A DNA stretch of 64,000 nucleotides from Mucilaginibacter kameinonensis (lineage in GTDB: Bacteria > Bacteroidota > Bacteroidia > Sphingobacteriales > Sphingobacteriaceae): positions 930,001 to 994,000 of the forward strand of contig NZ_RCWZ01000004.1 of assembly GCF_003675385.1 (NCBI RefSeq), written 5' to 3'. The stretch's first letter is position 1. Every line of letters begins with the position of its first letter. Below are positions 53,845 through 61,516 of this stretch, one piece after another. A model generated the notes under the pieces. It was not told the DNA's origin. It ran no database searches and saw nothing but the letters and a program-made list of their open reading frames with translations. The position numbers were made by a program, and so were the translations under genes.

Positions 53845-53964
53845 TTGTTATTGATTAGCTTCTTCTTCTCTTTATAAATTTACTTAATTAACATCGGTTA
53901 CTTAAAGCGTTCCGTTTTTCTACCTTTCACCTTTATCCTTTTACCTAACTTCTATCCTTTCACC

Positions 53965-55926
53965 TTATTTCCCGTGCAAATGCACAACCGCGCCGCCACC
54001 CGGTGCCAGTTTCAGGTTCAGTTTGGTTGAGCGATTAACGGTGATGGTTTTATGCTCGTATTTCTCGGCATTCTTATCCGCGTCGGCCGCATCGCTGTAC
54101 AGGTCGGCGGTATAATTGACACCGGCAGGCAAAAAAGAAAAATCAACATTGATATCCCTCGCGTCCCAGTTGGTCATGGCGCCAACATACCAGTCGCTAC
54201 CTTTCTTTTTTGCTATCGCGATGTATTCGCCTACTTTGGCATCAAGCGGTTTTGTTTCGTCAAAAACGGTTGGCACGGCTGATAAATATTGTTCGATATC
54301 CGGGTACTTTTCATACTCGGTAGGCGAATCGCAAAACACCGCCAGCGGCTGATCAAACACCACAAACATGGCCAGTTCGTGACAGCGGGTGCCCTGGGTG
54401 GATGGCAATCCCTCGGCTATCGGTTTAAAAGTATCTTTTGATTTGTTGCGCATAGATCCCGGTGTATAATCCAGCGGACCGCCCAGCATCCTGATAAAAG
54501 GAAATGTAGTATGATGCACCGGGTTGGTGGTAAAATCCCATTTGGAACATTCCTGTCCGCGTACTGCCTCGTAATTAACAATATTGGGGTAAGTGCGCTG
54601 CAAGCCTGTCGGTTTTGAGCAGCCATGGAAATCAACCATCAGGTGGCGTTTGGCAGCTCCTTCGGCAATTACCTGCAGCCATTTAATGGCTTGCTGATCG
54701 TCACGGTCAAAAAAATCGACCTTAATACCAACCGCGCCAATGTCTTTTAAATAATCAAGACTAGCATCCAGGTCTTTTAGTAGCGGCGCAGCCACACACC
54801 AGACAAAAATGCCTACATGCTTTTCATTAGCATGCTGAATTACCGCACGGATATCTGTTTTTTGCAAACGCTTTTTAACATCGTAATTATCGCTCCAGCC
54901 GGCATCAATCATCATGTATTCCAGGTGATTTTTGGCTGCGAAATCGGTATAGAAATTATACAATTGCGTGCTTCGGTTTTCCATACCCGATGGGATTGGC
55001 GCGCCGGGCAAAATGGCGTCATGCCACCACTCCCATGCTGCTTTTCCAGGTTTTATCCAGGCTGTGTTTTCCAATACTGAAGGTTTTGATAACTTATAAA
55101 CCAATTGGTTATTCAGTAAAGTTTTATCATCATCCGTAGCAATAATTACCCGCCATGGATACTCTTTTTTACCCGGCTCTTTAGCAATATAGTTTTCGCG
55201 GGAGGTTACTACCGATACAAAATCGCCCCAACTGCCCATTTTGGTTGTGGCCGGGTAAGCAGCCCACTCACCGGTCATGTTTCCGTTTCTCTTTTTAATA
55301 TACATACCGGGATAGTCAAACAGATCAGCTTCTGCAACAACCAGTTTTACGCCGTTGTTATAAGCATACAAAGCCGGGGTAATAGCATGTTTATCTTCCT
55401 TTATTTCGCCGATAGATTTGTACTGGTTATAAGCCAGTTCCCAGGCCGTATAATTATCTGTTTCGGCAATGGTTGCGCCGGGGTTTCCTTTCAGGTTAAA
55501 ACCAGCCTGTTCGCTTATTACTTTAACCGAATCTTTTAAGTCGGTAACAAAGCGATAAGCTACACCTTCATTGTAAGTGCGGATAAGCAGTTTATAATTC
55601 CCTGCAAAGCTAATGGCCAGTTCATTATAATTATCGGTAAGCATAGCTGCTTTACCATACAGCGGGCGGATAGTTTTATTTACCATTGATGGCTTAGCGC
55701 TCAACACTTTGCCATTCGTGCCAAGGGTGGTTTTATCCAGCTTTAGACCAATAGCCGATGACGAGATCAGCTGATTATTTTTGTAGCTCAAGGCATAGCT
55801 AATGCTGTCATTTACCTTAAGTTCCAGTTTCAGGTTATTATCGGGCGATTTAACCGTGTAGCTTTGCGCCGAAATACGAAGAGTAAAAGCAGATAGAATA
55901 AAAAATATCAGGGTAGTTTTTTTCAT
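53965..55926 (-). CDS. Secreted GH97 glycosidase, retaining alpha-galactosidase type
   Basis: The 653-residue protein has a signal peptide (FFILSAFTLRISAQ). The N-terminal sandwich is followed by a TIM barrel with WKPGKAAWEWWHD-like and MMIDAGWSDN motifs, GIKVDFFDRDDQ near 402 and NYEAVRGQECSKWD near 453. An Asp in the KVDF position and Glu in the later block is the pattern of the retaining (alpha-galactosidase) branch of GH97, in contrast to the inverting SusB-type alpha-glucosidases. It should remove alpha-galactose in the periplasm. Its ATG overlaps the galM stop by four bases. Confidence 0.9.
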   Translation of the reverse strand: MKKTTLIFFILSAFTLRISAQSYTVKSPDNNLKLELKVNDSISYALSYKNNQLISSSAIGLKLDKTTLGTNGKVLSAKPSMVNKTIRPLYGKAAMLTDNYNELAISFAGNYKLLIRTYNEGVAYRFVTDLKDSVKVISEQAGFNLKGNPGATIAETDNYTAWELAYNQYKSIGEIKEDKHAITPALYAYNNGVKLVVAEADLFDYPGMYIKKRNGNMTGEWAAYPATTKMGSWGDFVSVVTSRENYIAKEPGKKEYPWRVIIATDDDKTLLNNQLVYKLSKPSVLENTAWIKPGKAAWEWWHDAILPGAPIPSGMENRSTQLYNFYTDFAAKNHLEYMMIDAGWSDNYDVKKRLQKTDIRAVIQHANEKHVGIFVWCVAAPLLKDLDASLDYLKDIGAVGIKVDFFDRDDQQAIKWLQVIAEGAAKRHLMVDFHGCSKPTGLQRTYPNIVNYEAVRGQECSKWDFTTNPVHHTTFPFIRMLGGPLDYTPGSMRNKSKDTFKPIAEGLPSTQGTRCHELAMFVVFDQPLAVFCDSPTEYEKYPDIEQYLSAVPTVFDETKPLDAKVGEYIAIAKKKGSDWYVGAMTNWDARDINVDFSFLPAGVNYTADLYSDAADADKNAEKYEHKTITVNRSTKLNLKLAPGGGAVVHLHGK

Positions 55927-56963
55927 ATAGTACCAAACTTGTATAAAATGCTTTGATCGTAAACATCGCCCACCTGTAAAATGGCCTGCGGAAAATTAGG
56001 ATAGTTAATGCTATCGGGATAATGCTGGCATTCGAGGCAAAGCGCGTCGAATGGTTTTGCCCGATTACCGGTATGGGTTGGCGAAGTACTGGTTAAATAA
56101 TCGCCGGTGTAAAGGAACACGCCTGGATAATCGGTATAAACTTCAAGGCTGCGGCCCGATGCTTCATCAATTAAGAGGGCCGCATTGGTCAGGGCACGTT
56201 CTCCGGCTTCTTTGTTGATAATATAAAACAAGTTAAGTCCTTCAACCCGAGTTTCATCTATCTTAAATTTATCGCTCAGCTTATTATTGTTAAAAGCCTT
56301 TTGTTTGGCAGGTATAATAGCCCCGCTCGGCGTATAATCTTCATACGAATCCACAATATTATCCGATAACAAGGTAAGCTTGTGGTTATAGATCTTGCTT
56401 TTAAATGCTGAGAGATTAAAGTAAGCATGATTGGTAAAATTAGCTATGGTGTTTTTATCGGTGGTGGCTTTGTAATGGATCAGCAATTCATTGTCGGCGC
56501 TCCAGGTGTAGGTTACGGTAAGTATCAACTCACCGGGATAGCCGCCATCTCCATCCAGACTGGTAAGCGTCATCACTACGCCGTTATCAATTGTTTCAGA
56601 AGCAAACACCCTGTAATTAAAACCGCTTTTGCCCGCATGGTTAGCGTTTTTGCCATCGTTGATATCCAGATAATAGATCTTATCATCCAGCCTGAAACGG
56701 GCATTGCTTATGCGGTTGGCATAACGGCCTATGGTTGAGCCTATGTAACAGGTATCATTCAAATATCCATCCAGGTCAGGAAAACCCACTACCAGGTTCT
56801 CAAATTGTTGTTCCCTGTCGGGCACCACAACCGATACAATGGCTGCGCCGTAGTTGGTAAGCTCAACGTAAGCCCCGCTTTCGTTTTCTATCCTGAAAAG
56901 GAAAACATCGGCGCCGTTAACCTGTCCCCATAACCGGGATGAAGTTTTAACAGCCACGTGCAT
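55923..56963 (-). CDS. galM: Aldose 1-epimerase (galactose mutarotase)
   Basis: The 346-residue protein has the GalM motifs: ELTNYGAAIVSVVVPDR, IGSTIGRYANRISNARF, NHAGKSGFNYRVF with the catalytic His, FTNHAYFNLSA with the second His, and the late Glu in DALCLECQHYPDSIN. It interconverts alpha- and beta-galactose or glucose. No signal peptide is seen, so it is cytosolic. It is the first gene of the minus-strand operon. Its last codons overlap the GH97 start, so the two are translationally coupled. Confidence 0.92.
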   Translation of the reverse strand: MHVAVKTSSRLWGQVNGADVFLFRIENESGAYVELTNYGAAIVSVVVPDREQQFENLVVGFPDLDGYLNDTCYIGSTIGRYANRISNARFRLDDKIYYLDINDGKNANHAGKSGFNYRVFASETIDNGVVMTLTSLDGDGGYPGELILTVTYTWSADNELLIHYKATTDKNTIANFTNHAYFNLSAFKSKIYNHKLTLLSDNIVDSYEDYTPSGAIIPAKQKAFNNNKLSDKFKIDETRVEGLNLFYIINKEAGERALTNAALLIDEASGRSLEVYTDYPGVFLYTGDYLTSTSPTHTGNRAKPFDALCLECQHYPDSINYPNFPQAILQVGDVYDQSILYKFGTI

Positions 56964-57074
56964 ATTGATATTTAAATTGATGCTTCATGTATTTACTTGT
57001 AGTTGGGCAGGCAATAACCTGTTTTAGTCCCTAATTGGTTTTGGTAAACCTACTATGAAACGGCGGTTAAAAAA

Positions 57075-57102
57075 ATGGATATTTTTCAAAAAGTGATGGA
57101 TA
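57075..57102. promoter_or_regulatory. Candidate AraC half-sites (direct repeat)
   Basis: ATGGATA occurs at 57075-57081 and 57096-57102, a direct repeat with a 21-bp period (two helical turns). It lies in the divergent region between the galM operon and the AraC gene. AraC proteins typically bind such direct half-sites, so this is a likely site, but the assignment is by spacing only. Confidence 0.45.
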
Positions 57103-57133
57103 ATCCTATCATCAATACATCGTTTTTGAAAAC

Positions 57134-57163
57134 TTGTATTGATCAAAAAAATAAATACCTTTA
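57134..57163 (+). promoter_or_regulatory. Promoter of the AraC regulator gene
   Basis: TTG at 57134-57136 and TACCTTTA at 57156-57163 are 19 bases apart, close to the -33/-7 consensus. The ATG at 57187 lies 23 bases downstream of the -7 box. Confidence 0.5.
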
Positions 57164-57186
57164 AACACCAATTATGCTGTAATGTT

Positions 57187-58083
57187 ATGAGTGCCGTAGC
57201 CGAACCCAAAAAGCGGATCAAAGAAGGCTTTATAGGTCAAAAAATGATCGTATTGCCGCCAAACATTAAAAAACCCATCACCAACAATGCTTTGATCAAG
57301 GGCTTTTACCTTACCGCTATAGGCTACTATCCCAAAGCGGCCTATCATGACCGCGAGCGCCGCACGGGCAGCAGTGAATATATCCTGCTTTATTGCATAG
57401 ATGGAGAAGGCTATGTTTATTTAGGCGGCCAGGACCATGTACTTAAACCCAATACTTTTTTCATCATTCCGCGCAACGTTGCCCATCGTTACAAAAGCTC
57501 CGAAACTAATCCCTGGAGTATTTATTGGGTGCATTTCAGCGGTTTAAACTCGCAGCTCATTTATGAACGCTCGCTTGAAAACGGACAGCCCACAGTGCAA
57601 TCCGTTCCGTATGACAGCAGTCGGATTAAACTGTATGAACAGATCTATGCCGTGCTTGAACACAGCTATCATGAAAAGGAAATGGAGATCGTGAACATCA
57701 ATCTGCTCAGCTTCATCTCCTCATTGGTGTATTACAAACAAACCAACCCGGTTGATTATGATAATGATTTTGTGAGCAACTCCATCGCTTACATGAAAAA
57801 GCATATCAGCAAAAAGTTTGAGGTAATGCATTTGGCTAAGCAGCAGGGCATTTCGGCATCGCATTATTTGCGGCTATTTAAACAGAAAACAGGATCATCG
57901 CCCATTAACTATTTTAACCTGCTCAAGATCCAGGCTTCATGCCAGTATTTATATTTTACCGACAGAAGTATCAAGGAGATCTGCTCAGATCTGGGTTTTG
58001 ATGATCCGTATTATTTTTCGAGGTTGTTTACTAAGCTGATTGGCATGTCACCGTCTAAGTATCGGAAAACGCATAAGCGATAG
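57187..58083 (+). CDS. AraC-family regulator of the alpha-galactoside operon
   Basis: With the ATG at 57187 the protein has 298 residues. An arabinose-binding-like cupin domain (SEYILLYCIDGEGYVYLGGQDHVLKPNTFFIIPRNVAHRYKSS) is followed by two helix-turn-helix motifs (FEVMHLAKQQGISASHYLRLFKQKTG and IKEICSDLGFDDPYYFSRLFTKLIG). This is the layout of sugar-responsive AraC activators. It is divergent from galM-GH97-permease-DUF5107-GH36 and is its probable regulator. A TTG at 57139 would start upstream of the promoter box and is rejected. Confidence 0.9.
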   Translation: MSAVAEPKKRIKEGFIGQKMIVLPPNIKKPITNNALIKGFYLTAIGYYPKAAYHDRERRTGSSEYILLYCIDGEGYVYLGGQDHVLKPNTFFIIPRNVAHRYKSSETNPWSIYWVHFSGLNSQLIYERSLENGQPTVQSVPYDSSRIKLYEQIYAVLEHSYHEKEMEIVNINLLSFISSLVYYKQTNPVDYDNDFVSNSIAYMKKHISKKFEVMHLAKQQGISASHYLRLFKQKTGSSPINYFNLLKIQASCQYLYFTDRSIKEICSDLGFDDPYYFSRLFTKLIGMSPSKYRKTHKR

Positions 58084-58095
58084 TTCCTTTCTTTA

Positions 58096-58128
58096 AAACT
58101 TACGAAGTTTTAAAAACTTCGTAAGTTT
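58096..58128. terminator. 33-bp palindromic hairpin, second copy
   Basis: This is base for base the same palindrome as at 25402-25434 (arms AAACTTACGAAGTT). It begins 12 bases after the AraC stop and ends 4 bases before the next ATG. Confidence 0.75.
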
Positions 58129-58132
58129 GGCT

Positions 58133-58666
58133 ATGCGCCCGACCGTTCCAAGACTTTTCCATATCAGCGAACAACCGGGCATCAGCATATTTACTCCCCG
58201 CCCTTCCCCATCACATTTTGATAATGTTACTGGCGATGTTGTTTTTGCCATCAGCGATCAACTGCTACATAATTACCTGCTGCCTCGCGATTGCCCGAGG
58301 GTAACATTTTACGCAGGTAAAAACACAACCGACAATGATAAAAACCAGTTTATGGGCAATACAACAGCTCATTATGTTATTGCTGTTGAAAATGGTTGGT
58401 ATCAACAGATAAAGGAAACTATCCTATTTCGCTACGAATTTGCTCCCGACGATTTTATGCTGATAGATGAGTGCGCGGGCTATTATGTATCCTATAAACC
58501 GGCTTTGCCGATAGCGGTTACGGTTATTGATGATATTATGGCGGCATTGTTAGGCAGAAATATTGAACTGCGGTTTATGCCATCATTGATTGGCATAGCA
58601 GAAGCTGTCCGGGATTCCAGCCTGCAGTTTTCACTAATCAGGATGCGGAATGCGAAAGAATGGTAA
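58133..58666 (+). CDS. DUF6886-like protein
   Basis: The 177-residue protein begins MRPTVPRLFHISEQPGISIFTPRPSPS and continues with VVFAISDQLLHNYLLPRDCPRVTFYAG. I recall this pattern (HxSE-PGI--F-PRP, then the PRDCPRV motif) from DUF6886 proteins, a family without known function. Acidic and Tyr-rich stretches follow (FAPDDFMLIDECAGYYVSYKP). It is cytosolic by sequence. The start at 58133 directly follows the hairpin. It is not evidently linked to the sugar genes around it. Confidence 0.65.
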   Translation: MRPTVPRLFHISEQPGISIFTPRPSPSHFDNVTGDVVFAISDQLLHNYLLPRDCPRVTFYAGKNTTDNDKNQFMGNTTAHYVIAVENGWYQQIKETILFRYEFAPDDFMLIDECAGYYVSYKPALPIAVTVIDDIMAALLGRNIELRFMPSLIGIAEAVRDSSLQFSLIRMRNAKEW

Positions 58667-58680
58667 TGTAATAAGCATCT

Positions 58681-58794
58681 GCCGACGCTCGGCTCCAGCC
58701 GAGTGTCAACTATTTCACGGCCTCTGGCCGGCGAAGCTGGAGAAGCTGGCCAGAGGCCTGGGGATATGAGCCACTCGGCTGGAGCCAGGCGGCG
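58681..58794. repeat. GC-rich nested inverted repeat
   Basis: The outer pair CTCGGCTCCAGCCGAGTG and CACTCGGCTGGAGCCAG and the inner pair CCTCTGGCC and GGCCAGAGG form a long cruciform-like unit. Together with the REP-like element that follows it fills most of the gap 58667-59004; I see no gene there. Confidence 0.75.
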
Positions 58795-58827
58795 GCGGGA
58801 AAAGAAAATGAAGGAAACGAACAAACC

Positions 58828-58915
58828 ATGTCGAGCGAAGCCTGACAATCACACAGAAGCATGGCCTCTCTGTATAGCTACGAGATTGCTTCGTCGTTCC
58901 TCCTCGCAATGACAT
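58828..58915. repeat. REP-like palindromic element, family A, left arm decayed
   Basis: The right arm GCTACGAGATTGCTTCGTCG...CTCGCAATGACAT is intact and matches the element at 2735. The left arm is shortened (ATGTCGAGCGAAGC, lacking CATTG). Confidence 0.8.
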
Positions 58916-59004
58916 AATTTAAAAACACACTCCCCAAAAACTACAAATCCCGCTGCTTCAAATGAAACAACGGGAATTTGCCATTATTAAACCAAACCAA
59001 GTTT

Positions 59005-60216
59005 TTATTTATCCACTTTGTACATCGTTAGTTCTATGAGGTGGAAATAATTTGTTCCGCCCCAGGTTTCCAGAACCTTGAACCTGATGTAACGGTAAGC
59101 AGGCAGATCGGCAGGGAAAGTGAAGGGCTCACCGGCGGCTGCAAAGTCGGCATCGGCCTGCGTGGTTTGCCCTGTTGGTAAGCCCGATGGCTTAACCGAG
59201 GTAAAGCTTGCAAGTTTTGTCCAACTGTTGTAACTACCATCTGCAGATGGACTGTTACTACCATAGATCTCGAACCGTTTTGGGTTACCATAATTGTACA
59301 AGGCCGAAGTACGTTGCCAGATCTTCATTTTGGCAAGCGATGCCTGCTGCCCCATATCAAATGTAAACCATTGCGGCATGCTTGTTCCCGGTGTATGGAA
59401 CCCCGGTTCATTGGTGCTCTTATCCCACAGGTAATAAGTTTCCCAACCATAGGCCGACGGAATATCGGTAGGCAGGTTATATGGTTTAAACAACGATTTA
59501 TCACACTCTACTATCCCATAGATCTTCGGAAAATCATCGAAAGCCGGAGCATTGAAAACGTCAACCGCATCGGGTGTTGGTTTGTATGATGATCGGTACT
59601 GGATAGCTGTCCCCAGTTTAAGATCGGTTAGGGTTATGCCGGCACTATCCGCGCTAAGCTCTTTTGTTGCCTCGGCTCCGGCCGTATTGGTGTACTTGAT
59701 AGTAGTTGACACGTTACCGGTATCAGCCTTAATAAAAAACAACCTTACCGAGCCGTTATCATTTACCAGGAACGGATTAGCCGTGTTGTACGACCTGTTT
59801 AACAATGCCGACTGGTAAGCCGAGCCATAAACACGCACATTATTAATATCCTGCCCTACCGAGGTATTGCCGGCATTGTCACGTGCCACCAGCCTGAAGC
59901 TGTACACATACTCCTTCAAATTAGGGATTGATACACTGATCGAGTCGGCAGGGCTATGGCTTGAGGCATCAACAATTACCGAGTCTGTGGCATTGTTCCA
60001 GGTTATTTTATAATTTTTAATACTTGGATCGGGACTTGGGTGCCAAACCAGCACCGCCCTTAAATTACCCGGATGAAAGCTAACTTTAGTTGCCAAACCC
60101 GGATAAGTTACCTCATGGTTATTTAAAAAGCCCTTATAATCGTTATCATACTTTTTACAGGCAAATATTGCAATACTCGCCAAAAAGAAAGCAGCTATAC
60201 TATATCTGATCTTCAT
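59005..60216 (-). CDS. PUL lipoprotein with DUF4998-like and DUF5000/F5-8C-like domains
   Basis: With the ATG at 60216 the protein has 403 residues and a lipoprotein signal (AAFFLASIAIFACKK). Residues 30-190 contain fibronectin-like strands (PGNLRAVLVWHPSPDPSIKNYKITWNN) of the DUF4998 kind; residues 240-403 form a discoidin-like domain (YGWETYYLWDKSTNEPGFHT, WFTFDMGQQASLAKMKIWQR, YRYIRFKVLETWGG). Such proteins are exposed on the cell surface and bind glycans for the SusCD system. It is the last gene of susC-susD-lipoprotein-lipoprotein, 20 bases after its homolog. Confidence 0.85.
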   Translation of the reverse strand: MKIRYSIAAFFLASIAIFACKKYDNDYKGFLNNHEVTYPGLATKVSFHPGNLRAVLVWHPSPDPSIKNYKITWNNATDSVIVDASSHSPADSISVSIPNLKEYVYSFRLVARDNAGNTSVGQDINNVRVYGSAYQSALLNRSYNTANPFLVNDNGSVRLFFIKADTGNVSTTIKYTNTAGAEATKELSADSAGITLTDLKLGTAIQYRSSYKPTPDAVDVFNAPAFDDFPKIYGIVECDKSLFKPYNLPTDIPSAYGWETYYLWDKSTNEPGFHTPGTSMPQWFTFDMGQQASLAKMKIWQRTSALYNYGNPKRFEIYGSNSPSADGSYNSWTKLASFTSVKPSGLPTGQTTQADADFAAAGEPFTFPADLPAYRYIRFKVLETWGGTNYFHLIELTMYKVDK

Positions 60217-60236
60217 GTCTTTAATTTTTAATGGTA

Positions 60237-61463
60237 CTACAATGGGTTGCCATACAATGAAATCTCCAGCGCGTTCACATAATCCAGACCGCCCCAGGTT
60301 TGTGTACACTCCAGCCTGATAAATTTGGTAGCAGGCGCGTTAATGCCAATTTTGAAATTAACACCGGCAGCCACAAAAGCGATGTCGGAAGCGTTAGCCT
60401 GGTTTGGCGGTAAGCCCGATGGCGGGTTAGGATAAGTAAAGTTGCCCAGGTTAACCCAGTCACCAGATACAGTACCCGGAGCCGAGTTTTTAGGCAACAC
60501 AGAGTCTTTAGGTGCATCGCTGCTGGTGCCCCAGAGTGTTAGCTGCCTGATATTTTGATAGCCGAACACGCCGCTTAACCTCTCCCACAAAACAAAACGG
60601 CTCAGCTTGGCATTCACGCCAAGGGCAAAGGTGCCCTGTTTGGTAGGTGCACTTAGTGTATGCCAGCCGGGTTCGCCTGTATTACCGTCAAACAGGTATT
60701 TGAACTCCCAGCCGTAGCCAATAGGGCTGTCGCTATCCAGGTGATAGGTATAAAACTTACTCTTGTCCAGCAGGGTTTCAAAAAGTGGTGTAAGGGTTTT
60801 ATACACTGTGTCCGAAACATTGCCAAACCTATCTGTAGTATATACGCCAAACTTTTTAGGCGTAGCGTCGTATCCACGTACCGAAAAATTTACCGAATCG
60901 GTATTGATGTACTGCGGGTCCTGCTCGTCATATTTATTGGTTTTATCATTTAACGACAGCACGTGCACCGCAATTGGCACTTTGTTAGGGTTTAAACCGA
61001 AGAAATTTGCGCCGCCAAAATCAGGAGTAATATCCAGGTTATCATTGATCAGCAAATAGTTGGGCGTTTTAGGGCTAACCTTTATCACCACAGGATCTGA
61101 TTTAATATTGGCCCTGCTTACCGCATACAACGTAACTTCATATTCTTTAGCCCTTGCAAAACCATCGACTGTAATGGTATCGGTATAGTAGCTGGCCTTG
61201 GTTTCCCTTGTAGTTTTATCGTTGATGTTATAGCTGGCCAAAACGTACAGCAGATTTTTAGAGTTGGGCAGCGTATAGGTAAGCCTTGCCGCCCCGTTCA
61301 GGTTCTCGACCTTTACGTTGGTTACTACGCCGGGCTTGGTGGTATCATTGGATACCACCTCGATGTTCGATTCGCTCTTTTTACAGGAAACGATGAGCAT
61401 GATGAGCAAAACCGGGATAAGCATTAAACCGGTAAGCCATCTGCGATTATTAATCTTTTTCAT
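60237..61463 (-). CDS. PUL lipoprotein with DUF4959, DUF5126 and DUF5000-like domains
   Basis: The 408-residue protein has a lipoprotein signal (LMLIPVLLIMLIVSCKK). The order fits the common Bacteroidota layout: DUF4959 (residues 40-130, TKPGVVTNVKVENLNGAARLTYTLP), DUF5126 (about 130-245) and a C-terminal DUF5000/discoidin-like domain (YGWEFKYLFDGNTGEPGWHT, FALGVNAKLSRFVLWER, FIRLECTQTWGGLDYVNALEISLYG). It should be a surface glycan-binding protein. The C-terminal domain is clearly homologous to that of the next lipoprotein. It lies 53 bases after susD. Confidence 0.87.
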   Translation of the reverse strand: MKKINNRRWLTGLMLIPVLLIMLIVSCKKSESNIEVVSNDTTKPGVVTNVKVENLNGAARLTYTLPNSKNLLYVLASYNINDKTTRETKASYYTDTITVDGFARAKEYEVTLYAVSRANIKSDPVVIKVSPKTPNYLLINDNLDITPDFGGANFFGLNPNKVPIAVHVLSLNDKTNKYDEQDPQYINTDSVNFSVRGYDATPKKFGVYTTDRFGNVSDTVYKTLTPLFETLLDKSKFYTYHLDSDSPIGYGWEFKYLFDGNTGEPGWHTLSAPTKQGTFALGVNAKLSRFVLWERLSGVFGYQNIRQLTLWGTSSDAPKDSVLPKNSAPGTVSGDWVNLGNFTYPNPPSGLPPNQANASDIAFVAAGVNFKIGINAPATKFIRLECTQTWGGLDYVNALEISLYGNPL

Positions 61464-61516
61464 AATTTATATCTCTATATTAAATTATCTAATCTTTCAA
61501 AAAAAACAGGATGATC

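Noticed and set aside
53845..53964. Promoter or RNA element between GH97 and the permease
   Set aside because: The 120 bases hold only short pyrimidine-rich repeats (CTTTCACCTT); I found no box, hairpin or frame.
57139..57186. Longer AraC protein starting at TTG 57139
   Set aside because: That codon lies within the -33/-7 promoter region; the ATG at 57187 gives the normal domain start.
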